A program made the position numbers and the translations under genes. Below, piece by piece: positions 23,803-31,193 of a DNA stretch of 64,000 nt. Under the pieces are notes generated by a model that searched no databases, had not been told where the DNA came from, and saw only the letters and a list, made by a program, of their open reading frames with translations. This DNA comes from Chitinophagaceae bacterium (GTDB lineage Bacteria > Bacteroidota > Bacteroidia > Chitinophagales > Chitinophagaceae). Position 1 is the first letter of the stretch, and every line of letters starts with the position of its first letter. The stretch spans positions 1 through 64,000 of the forward strand of contig JAHEZD010000002.1 of assembly GCA_023251255.1 (NCBI GenBank), read 5' to 3'.

Positions 23803-26181
23803 TTGACTATAAAAAATAGACTGTTATTTCTATGCCTTTTATGTTTTGTTTGCAGTGCATTGCACTCGCAAACAAGACTAATTGGTCATATCGCCGATAG
23901 TACCAAGAAGCCTTTGCCTCTGGTCACTGTTTCATTGTTTCAGGATAATCGGTTTGTAGGGGCAACTGCATCTGATGAAGAAGGTGATTTTCAACTGGTA
24001 TTTGAATGTGAAAAGAATAAAGCCTATTCTGTTAGGTTCTCTTTGATTGGATACCTGTCTATTGATAAAAACGTCGGTTTATCTGATACCAGCCATGTTT
24101 ATAGTATTGTTCTGCTTCAGACCAGAACTGTTTTAAGCAATGTAACAGTAACAGCTAAAAAACCTTTGGTAACACGGAAAGCTGATCGGTATACCATTGA
24201 TGTTGAAAATAGTTTCCTGGCAAATGGGAATTCAGGCTTGGAGGTTTTGCAGAAGTCTCCCGGTATCTGGGTTGATAATAATGGTAGTATCCGTATAAAA
24301 GGAAGCCAGCCAGTCTTGGTGATGATCAATGATGTGGTACAGCGCATGGGTACCGAAGAGTTATCGGAATACCTGAAAACTTTAAAGTCAGAGGACATTA
24401 GTAAGATTGAAGTAATAGCGAACCCTCCTTCAGAATTTGAAGCATCCGGTACCGGTGGCCTTATCCATATTGTACTGAAAAAAGCAAGGAAAAATGGGTT
24501 GAATGCTTCTGCCAATGCTCAGTACCGTCAGCAAGCGGATAAACCTTATACAAGTATAGGTTCATCTTTGGACTATAAATTGACAAACCTTTATTTATTG
24601 GGGAGCGTTACACTTACCAAAGATGTGAGATCCATTTTTGCAACCACCTATATCAACTATCCCGACCTGAGTATTTATCGTAACCATGCTAATAGAAATG
24701 ATAATACCGATAGACAGCAATACAGAATTGGATTTGTTTATGATTTACATGCAAACCATTCCATTGGGCTGCAGTCTGTTTCAACATTTAATGACCAGAT
24801 ACAATCTTTCATTACCGATGGGTATCTGGAAAAAACTGCCCAGACAGTAGCAAGCACTTCCTATTCCAGTAAATCCAGGAATGTCCATTTCAACAGTATT
24901 ACCTTGAATTATTCTTGGAAAATGGACAGTATGGGTTCTGCATTGAAAATGATTGCTGATTATTCATCGAATGCAAAAAAGGAAAGCAATTATTTTTCAA
25001 CAGTTTATGTTGACCCATTGCAGAACATAACCTATAAAAACAATGCTCCTAATAGTACAAATGCTTATTCAATACAGGCAGATTATAACAAGGTGATGAA
25101 GCACAAAATGGAAATAAAGAACGGCATCAAATATATTTCCATCAAAAGGAACAATGAAATATGGAGAGAAAATCTAGCAAGCAATAATTGGGTAATGGAT
25201 TATGCACAGAGCAACCATTTTATTTACGATGAGGAAGTATTGATGTTTTATTCATCCATTGAAAAGAATATCAAACGAACAAACGTCAAAGTAGGGGTAA
25301 GGGGCGAAGAGACTTTTTCCAGAGGGAATTCCATTAGCTCCAATCAACAGTTCTCCAATCAGTATTTCGGTTTATTCCCTTCACTCTTTATTGCGCATAC
25401 TTTCAATGAATCGAGTGGTGATGCAGTTTACATAAATTATACAAGGCGTTTGCAAAGGCCCACACTTTTGCAATTGAATCCTGCCCGTTTGCAGTTTGAT
25501 AGCTATACTGCGCAAACTGGCAATCCCAATTTACAGCCACAATATTCACACAACGTACAAACGGGATACAATTTTTTGCGTGGGTACTCAATTGATATCT
25601 ATTTCGTAAGGATTGAAAATATGATTGGTTTATTGGCAAATCCGGGCAGCAATAACACAATTGAATACCAATCGGAAAATTTGAACAATAGCACAGAATA
25701 TGGATTGAATATCAATGCAGCCTTTAAGGTAATAAGAACGTGGTCATGTACCAATTCCTTTTCCTTGCAGCATTTATCCTACAGCATCAATGATTACCAT
25801 GTTAACCAAAGCACCTTTTCAATAAAATCAATCCATACGGCTGCCATCAGTAATGTAATGGATATAGATGCCATTGCTAACTATAGCTCATCTTATGTTA
25901 GCTCCAATTATGCTATTCCATCTATGGGTTCTTTAGATGTTGGCTTTGCCAAAAAAATGTGCAAGAATAGGGGAAGGATAAGATTGTATTTCTCCGATGT
26001 TTTTAATACGTTATGTGAAAGTGAAGTAACAGATTATAAGGGCACACATATTGATTTTTACCAGAAACGCCCGACAAGAACAGTAAGCCTTTCATTCAAT
26101 TACAGTTTTGTTACCGGTAAAAAATTCAGTAGCAAGAAGATTGAACAAAACAGCGACGAGAAAAACCGGATTGGAAATTAG
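23803..26181 (+). CDS. Outer-membrane beta-barrel protein (TonB-receptor-like, OMP_b-brl_3 type)
   Basis: 792 residues with signal peptide (LLFLCLLCFVCSALHSQ), a carboxypeptidase-regulatory-like domain (LIGHIADSTKKPLPLVTVSLF...), a plug-like domain (ADRYTIDVENSFLANGNSGLEVLQKSPGI; VLVMINDVVQRMGTEEL; IEVIANPPSEFEASGTGGLIHIVLKK), then a beta-barrel of about 550 residues ending in an aromatic-rich strand region. The start is TTG at 23803; no ATG, GTG or closer codon precedes the signal peptide. It follows the M56-amidase gene by 184 bases on the same strand and could be part of that regulon. A strong terminator follows. Confidence 0.88.
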   Translation: MTIKNRLLFLCLLCFVCSALHSQTRLIGHIADSTKKPLPLVTVSLFQDNRFVGATASDEEGDFQLVFECEKNKAYSVRFSLIGYLSIDKNVGLSDTSHVYSIVLLQTRTVLSNVTVTAKKPLVTRKADRYTIDVENSFLANGNSGLEVLQKSPGIWVDNNGSIRIKGSQPVLVMINDVVQRMGTEELSEYLKTLKSEDISKIEVIANPPSEFEASGTGGLIHIVLKKARKNGLNASANAQYRQQADKPYTSIGSSLDYKLTNLYLLGSVTLTKDVRSIFATTYINYPDLSIYRNHANRNDNTDRQQYRIGFVYDLHANHSIGLQSVSTFNDQIQSFITDGYLEKTAQTVASTSYSSKSRNVHFNSITLNYSWKMDSMGSALKMIADYSSNAKKESNYFSTVYVDPLQNITYKNNAPNSTNAYSIQADYNKVMKHKMEIKNGIKYISIKRNNEIWRENLASNNWVMDYAQSNHFIYDEEVLMFYSSIEKNIKRTNVKVGVRGEETFSRGNSISSNQQFSNQYFGLFPSLFIAHTFNESSGDAVYINYTRRLQRPTLLQLNPARLQFDSYTAQTGNPNLQPQYSHNVQTGYNFLRGYSIDIYFVRIENMIGLLANPGSNNTIEYQSENLNNSTEYGLNINAAFKVIRTWSCTNSFSLQHLSYSINDYHVNQSTFSIKSIHTAAISNVMDIDAIANYSSSYVSSNYAIPSMGSLDVGFAKKMCKNRGRIRLYFSDVFNTLCESEVTDYKGTHIDFYQKRPTRTVSLSFNYSFVTGKKFSSKKIEQNSDEKNRIGN

Positions 26182-26189
26182 GACACAAA

Positions 26190-26218
26190 AAAGCCTCATT
26201 GATTTTCAATGAGGCTTT
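26190..26218. terminator. Bidirectional terminator hairpin
   Basis: Perfect 13-bp stem AAAGCCTCATTGA / TCAATGAGGCTTT with a 3-base loop, preceded by A-run and followed by T residues, between the beta-barrel gene (+) and the YbdK-type gene (-). Confidence 0.9.
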
Positions 26219-26236
26219 ACATATGGCCAAGTATTA

Positions 26237-27346
26237 TTAAACTACTAGAAATTGATCATGTATGTAATCTGCGACACTTACCAAGTTGTTGGTTTCTTCG
26301 TACACTTTCAATTGCCTATCAGCGCCTGTACCATTCTCCATCATTTTGGTGATATAATTGATCATGTGACGGCTGCCCAGGTCATCAACTACATCATCCA
26401 CAAAATCGAGTAGCTCATAAATCAGTAAACGGGTGTTCACTTCGGATTCCTTACCAAAGTCTATCAGGCTACCATCAATGCCATAACGGCCAGCACGCCA
26501 TTTGTTTTCTGTAATCAGTGCACGTTGGTACATGATGAAGTTTAAATTCTGGTGGCGGAGCTTGTACAACTTTGCACAGATAGCTTGGAACAGTGCAGCA
26601 ATGGCGATGGTTTCGCTAACGGTCATTGGTACATCGCAAATGCGGAACTCCACTGTGTTGAAGAAGGGGTGTACCCGTAAGTCCCACCAAATCTTTTTGG
26701 CGTTGTCAATGCAGTTTGTTTTGATTAGCACATTTACATAACGTTCATAGGCCTCATAGCTTTCAAAATAATCAGGTATACCAGTACGTGGGAACTTGTC
26801 GAATACTTTTGTGCGGAAAGATTTATAGCCCGTTTTCCGCCCTTCCCAAAAGGGGGAATTGGTACTCAACGCATAAACGTGTGGAAGGAAATACCTTGCA
26901 CTATTGGCAATATGCATGGCCATATCATTGTTTTCCATGCCCACATGCACATGCAGGCCAAAGATTAAGTTGCTACGTGCTGCCTCTTGCAGTTCATTCA
27001 CTATTTGGCTGTAGCGGACATGGTCGGTAATCAACTGGCTTTCCCAATGGCTGAAGGGATGTGTACCACTTGCACCAACCCAAAGGCCAAGGTCGCCAGC
27101 AATTTGGGATATGGTGCCACGTAGCGTGGCCACATCTTTAAAAGCTTCATCCACATCGGCGCAGATATCTGTGCCAACCTCCACAACAGCTTGGTGCATT
27201 TCGGCCTTTACTTTATCCTTGATTAGTTTTTGGCCTTCATGCACAATCTTTTGCTCATGGCTCTTGAGCTCACGGGTCTGCGGGTCCATGACCATGTATT
27301 CTTCCTCCACACCTAGGGTAAAATGTCTGTAGCTTAGGTTTGCCAT
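26237..27346 (-). CDS. Carboxylate-amine ligase, YbdK/GCS2 family
   Basis: 369-residue ligase of the glutamate-cysteine ligase type 2 superfamily (COG2170). Visible: RHFTLGVEEEYMVMDPQTREL at the start, the metal-binding VEVGTDIC region, SGTHPFSHWESQ, FGLHVHVGMENNDMAMHIAN and STNSPFWEGRKTGYKSFR, and the WDLRVHPFFNTVEFRICD segment. It forms an amide bond using ATP; the natural substrates of YbdK-like enzymes are mostly unknown. Last gene of a reverse-strand operon with the secreted 545-residue protein (31-base gap) and an ATP-grasp ligase. Confidence 0.94.
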   Translation of the reverse strand: MANLSYRHFTLGVEEEYMVMDPQTRELKSHEQKIVHEGQKLIKDKVKAEMHQAVVEVGTDICADVDEAFKDVATLRGTISQIAGDLGLWVGASGTHPFSHWESQLITDHVRYSQIVNELQEAARSNLIFGLHVHVGMENNDMAMHIANSARYFLPHVYALSTNSPFWEGRKTGYKSFRTKVFDKFPRTGIPDYFESYEAYERYVNVLIKTNCIDNAKKIWWDLRVHPFFNTVEFRICDVPMTVSETIAIAALFQAICAKLYKLRHQNLNFIMYQRALITENKWRAGRYGIDGSLIDFGKESEVNTRLLIYELLDFVDDVVDDLGSRHMINYITKMMENGTGADRQLKVYEETNNLVSVADYIHDQFLVV

Positions 27347-27377
27347 ACTGGTTGTTTGTTTTGATTGTGAAAATGGA

Positions 27378-29015
27378 TTACTTTATAGTTAATATGCCAA
27401 CTTTGACACCGTATTTAAAAAGCCCCATATTCAATGCAAAAACGGAATAAGTATTTGTTTTCAAAAAATTGAACTGCATGTTGGTCATGTAACCATCATA
27501 ATCCCGGTGACTTAAAACAAAGTTGTTTTTTACAAAAATGCCTTTGGGATTTATTTCAGCCATCATTAGAGATGATTTCCTGGGATTGGTCATTTCTTCG
27601 GGCTTTTTGTTTATATCACGTGTTTGATTGTCTTCATGGTCGTTGTAAAGGATTAATAGTTTGTTATTGTATAAAACTGGTTCGAAGGAGCAGGCAATAA
27701 ATTTGTAGCTATAGTTGCGAAGCCTAGCACTCATGGAACTATAAGATGCCAACTGCTTTTTTGAAATTAAAGTAAACTGCGTTTTGGTTTTGTTCCCCGG
27801 AAAAAAAGTAGCTACCAAGATATCCCCCCAAGTTTCCCTGAAATTCTCGTTGTAAGCAATATCGTGATATTCAGAAATTAACCGAATACCTCCTTCTGGA
27901 AGGACACTGATAGAATATTTTATCTGGAAATCATTATCAAGACCAATCTCCTTACCCTTTTTTTTGCCCATGTCATCTATATCTGCTTGGTCAAGAACAG
28001 TTTGTGGGAAAGGTTCAAAAACTACAGGTGCACCAAATATTTTTTTCTTTTCATCAATGCTTGCTTTAAAAACGCCAACAATCCTTCCATCATGTTTTTC
28101 CTTGTATAGACCTATTATGCAAATTTTGTAGTTTTCATCGTAGGCAATAGTGCTTCCATGAATGAATTTACCTTCACTAGCAAAAGTGAAAATATCTTTT
28201 TCCTTCCCATTGATGATACACAGGTTGGTAGTGAAACTTGGTATCTTGCTACCGTCTTTTTTAATATAGTTACTTTCATAATCTTTTGAATAGAGATTGT
28301 AAGACAAGTAAATTTTTCCATTATTATCTACCGATGCGTCATTTAACCTTACTTTCTTGTATTGTTCACCAAAACTGTACTTCTGTTCGTTCATTAAAAT
28401 CATGTCTGAGTTGGCTACTACCAAAACCACTTCTTTATTTTCTTTTTTCTTGAGGTCCGGTTCGTAGGCAAAAAGCAGTTTTGTTGAGTCTGGGGAATAA
28501 TCAACTTGCAAGTCAGAGGCTTCGATACTATTGCTTTTGTCATAATCTCCCAATTGCAGGGTGGCTATATTTTTTGAAACTTCAGCAGTTAAGGTTTCTG
28601 TATTTAGCTTTTGGCAATCAATTGACATGCTAGCAGTAGCTTTGTCAATGCTATAGGAGAGAAGAAAGTAATTGGACTGCAGTTTTACCAAATCCAAAAA
28701 ACCTCTACTGCCTTTTCTCGGAAATTCAAAGTCAAGCTCTTTAATGGGTTCCAATTGCTTATTGAATTTCACCAGTTTTATACATGGGAAAATGTCAACC
28801 GCACCTATATAAATATCACCTTTTGCTGGAGGCATTCTAAAAGCGGTCAATAATTCTTGATTTGGCAATGCCATTGATGTTGCATAGATGCCACCTTTGG
28901 TGAAACCTGAAGTTGCTTTGATTTTGTCGCTCCAAGCAATGGATACTCGTTGTGTTGATGCCGTTGTTGTCATTGCACAGACAATAAAAAGCAGAATCAT
29001 TTTCTTAAATAGCAT
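27378..29015 (-). CDS. Secreted protein of unknown function, 545 residues
   Basis: Signal peptide MLFKKMILLFIVCAMTTTAS followed by a long beta-rich region. Repeated strand-like stretches with Asp/Ser turns and alternating hydrophobics (IDCQKLNTETLTAEV, LLFAYEPDLKKKENKEVVLVVAN, DASVDNNGKIYLSYNLYSKDYE) suggest a propeller-like fold, but no named family was recognised. No catalytic motif is evident. It sits between an ATP-grasp gene (28-base gap) and a GCS2-type ligase gene (31-base gap), all one strand, so it is likely co-expressed with them. Confidence 0.7.
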   Translation of the reverse strand: MLFKKMILLFIVCAMTTTASTQRVSIAWSDKIKATSGFTKGGIYATSMALPNQELLTAFRMPPAKGDIYIGAVDIFPCIKLVKFNKQLEPIKELDFEFPRKGSRGFLDLVKLQSNYFLLSYSIDKATASMSIDCQKLNTETLTAEVSKNIATLQLGDYDKSNSIEASDLQVDYSPDSTKLLFAYEPDLKKKENKEVVLVVANSDMILMNEQKYSFGEQYKKVRLNDASVDNNGKIYLSYNLYSKDYESNYIKKDGSKIPSFTTNLCIINGKEKDIFTFASEGKFIHGSTIAYDENYKICIIGLYKEKHDGRIVGVFKASIDEKKKIFGAPVVFEPFPQTVLDQADIDDMGKKKGKEIGLDNDFQIKYSISVLPEGGIRLISEYHDIAYNENFRETWGDILVATFFPGNKTKTQFTLISKKQLASYSSMSARLRNYSYKFIACSFEPVLYNNKLLILYNDHEDNQTRDINKKPEEMTNPRKSSLMMAEINPKGIFVKNNFVLSHRDYDGYMTNMQFNFLKTNTYSVFALNMGLFKYGVKVGILTIK

Positions 29016-29043
29016 CGAGACAGTCGGTTTAAGGATTTAAAAG

Positions 29044-30000
29044 CTATTTATACAATGCCTTTTTTGCAGCACTGTGTTGTATGTATTTGCCCCAAGTAAG
29101 GTTGTCCTTGCCCAGTTCAAAAGCCTGTGCTTTTTCAATGGCGAAGTTGGCAGCGGTTTCCACTACCCATGCAAAATTCTCTTCCCCAACACTGGTACGT
29201 TCTGCATCCGGTGCCGGGTTGCAGAAGTCAATGGCGTAAGGTACACCATCACGTAAAGCCAGTTCTACTGTATTGAAGTCATAGCCTAAATAATGGTTGA
29301 TGCGCAATACAATATCTTTCATCTCCTGCAATTTTTCGGGCGTTGGCTTAAAGTCTGCCACATAACGCAAATGGTGTGGGTTCCGTGGCTCATAAGGCAT
29401 GATAAGTACTTCCTTGCCACCAATGCAATAGCAGCGGTAGTATTCTTCAAAAATGATTTCCTCCTGCAGCAACATCACCAACTGTTTTGTTTCAGCATGT
29501 TTCTCAAAGAAGTCTTCAATGCTCTCCAATTTATAAACATTCTTCCAGCCACCACCAGCAAAAGGTTTCATATATGCGGGAAAACCTGTGTAGTTGAAGA
29601 TACCTTCCCAATCCAAGGGATATGCCAGATTGCTGAACGATTCATTGGAAGTATCATCCGGCAAGTCGCGGGACGGGAGTATCACTGTTTTAGGAACGGG
29701 CACATCAATTTTTGTGGCCAAGCAATTATTGAAGAACTTTTCATCGGCACTCCACCAAAATGGATTATTGATAACAGCTGTACCGCATAGAGCAGCGTTC
29801 TTCAAATAAGCACGATAGAAAGGAACATCCTGACTTATACGGTCTATGATAACCGCATATTCTGTGGGTTCACCTTGCATCACTTTATCAATCTTTACAG
29901 ATTCAGCAACAATGCCATCAATTTTCTTGCTGTTGACCCTTTCAATAAAGGCTTCGGGAAAACTTCTTTCTTTTCCATGCAGGATGCCAATTTTCTTCAT
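29044..30000 (-). CDS. ATP-grasp family ligase-like protein
   Basis: 318 residues. N-terminal preATP-grasp part (MKKIGILHGKERSFPEAFI, IDRISQDVPFYRAYLKNAALCG), then the ATP-grasp fold: VPVPKTVILPSRD, FPAYMKPFAGGGWKNVYKL with the ATP Lys and glycine loop, MLLQEEIIFEEYYRCYCIGG, and TVELALRDGVPYAIDFCNPAPDAE with the E...D...N metal ligands. Related to D-Ala-D-Ala ligase/RimK-like enzymes that ligate carboxylates to amines. First gene of the operon with the secreted protein and the GCS2-type ligase; two distinct ATP-dependent amide-forming enzymes in one operon point to a peptide-like product. Confidence 0.87.
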   Translation of the reverse strand: MKKIGILHGKERSFPEAFIERVNSKKIDGIVAESVKIDKVMQGEPTEYAVIIDRISQDVPFYRAYLKNAALCGTAVINNPFWWSADEKFFNNCLATKIDVPVPKTVILPSRDLPDDTSNESFSNLAYPLDWEGIFNYTGFPAYMKPFAGGGWKNVYKLESIEDFFEKHAETKQLVMLLQEEIIFEEYYRCYCIGGKEVLIMPYEPRNPHHLRYVADFKPTPEKLQEMKDIVLRINHYLGYDFNTVELALRDGVPYAIDFCNPAPDAERTSVGEENFAWVVETAANFAIEKAQAFELGKDNLTWGKYIQHSAAKKALYK

Positions 30001-30160
30001 AACTGTTGTTTTGATTTATAATGTTTAGTTGGTAGACGGCCTGTGCAGGAGCAGGTCTAGGTTTTCTCTAAGCACATCCGATTTCAATTTAAAGAAACTT
30101 GTTTAAATATCGTTCATTTTTACTTTATTAAATCTCCATTATTTTTTTGCTCCTTTGCCT

Positions 30161-30168
30161 TATTTTTG
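30161..30168 (+). promoter_or_regulatory. Promoter element close to start codon of esterase gene
   Basis: TATATTTTT-type element TATTTTTG matching TAnnTTTG, ending six bases before the ATG at 30175. A transcript starting there would have almost no leader. Confidence 0.55.
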
Positions 30169-30174
30169 AAAGAT

Positions 30175-30996
30175 ATGTCTGTAGAGAGAACCAATCCCGT
30201 TTCATCTGTTGTTGTTGAACAATTTATCATAACCTCTTTGTACCTTGAAAGGGATGTATTGATAGATGCTTACCTGCCAACAAATATTTCCAAGCCCGAA
30301 CAATTGAGTTTATTGCTCATTAATGATGGGCAGGACCTGCCAAAGATGCCTTTTGATGAAATACTTGATGAACTCTACACCAGCAATGAAATTGAACCGC
30401 TCATTTGTATAGGCATTCATTGTGGTCCAGAGAGGAAAAGGGAATACGGTACAGCCTATAGTGCTGACTATAAAGGCCTTGGCAATAAAGCTGGACTTTA
30501 TAATAAGTTCCTGTTTGATGAGCTTATGCCCTTCATCCGCAAACATTATAATGCCCCTTCATTTAAGGAGAAGTCCTTTGCGGGTTTTTCATTGGGGGCT
30601 TTGAGTGCATTGGATATTGCCTGGAACCATGCAAGTGAGTTTACTAAAGTGGGCATATTTAGTGGAAGCCTTTGGTGGAGAAGGAGAAGTTACGATGATG
30701 GGTATAATGATGAGATGGACCGATTGATGCACCTTCAAATTAGGACAGGCATTTTTTATCCATGGATGAAGTTTTTTATCCAATGTGGTGCAATGGACGA
30801 GACGGCTGATAGGAATAACAATGGTATCATAGATAGTATTGACGATGCCCTGGACTTGATTGTTGAGCTTAAAGCAAAAGGTTTTACCGATGAACATATC
30901 AAATACATTTTGCTGGAAGACGGAAGCCACGATGTACCGACATGGGGCAGGGCTTTCCCGGAATTTTTGAAATGGGGTTGGGCCACTGGAAAATAA
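30175..30996 (+). CDS. Alpha/beta hydrolase, putative esterase (enterochelin-esterase-like)
   Basis: 273 residues, esterase D/enterochelin esterase type. Strand-turn LLLINDGQDLPKM near residue 45, nucleophile elbow GFSLGAL with Ser near residue 144, the acid in the DDGYNDEMDR/IIDSIDDALD region, and the catalytic His in EDGSHDVPTW near residue 253. No signal peptide, so cytoplasmic. ATG at 30175 is used; a TTG nine bases earlier is part of the promoter match. Divergent from the ATP-grasp operon with 174 bases between starts, suggesting a shared regulatory region and a role in hydrolysing or releasing the product. Confidence 0.9.
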   Translation: MSVERTNPVSSVVVEQFIITSLYLERDVLIDAYLPTNISKPEQLSLLLINDGQDLPKMPFDEILDELYTSNEIEPLICIGIHCGPERKREYGTAYSADYKGLGNKAGLYNKFLFDELMPFIRKHYNAPSFKEKSFAGFSLGALSALDIAWNHASEFTKVGIFSGSLWWRRRSYDDGYNDEMDRLMHLQIRTGIFYPWMKFFIQCGAMDETADRNNNGIIDSIDDALDLIVELKAKGFTDEHIKYILLEDGSHDVPTWGRAFPEFLKWGWATGK

Positions 30997-31033
30997 AATT
31001 GAATAGATGTTGAAATAAATAAGTCGCATAACA

Positions 31034-31065
31034 AAGAGGGGCCTCGAAAATTTCGGGCCCCTCTT
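31034..31065. terminator. Hairpin terminator after esterase gene
   Basis: AAGAGGGGCC...GGCCCCTCTT stem with CGAAA/TTTCG inner pairs, followed by TTGTATTT. Thirty-seven bases downstream of the esterase stop. Confidence 0.85.
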
Positions 31066-31127
31066 GTATTTAATATTAAAAAAGATTGGGGACATTGTTT
31101 GCTGTTTTTTACAATGTCAATTTCCCG

Positions 31128-31185
31128 AATATTTTACAAATAAAGAAGCCCAGCGTTAACTGGGCTTCTTTATTTGTAAAATATT
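31128..31185. terminator. 26-bp perfect hairpin terminator
   Basis: Arms 31128-31153 and 31160-31185 are perfect reverse complements (core AAGAAGCCCAG / CTGGGCTTCTT, 6-base loop CGTTAA). It ends nine bases before the stop of the Oar-like gene on the reverse strand and would terminate that transcript, adding to the hairpin at 31034-31065 for the forward one. Confidence 0.9.
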
Positions 31186-31193
31186 TTGTAAGA

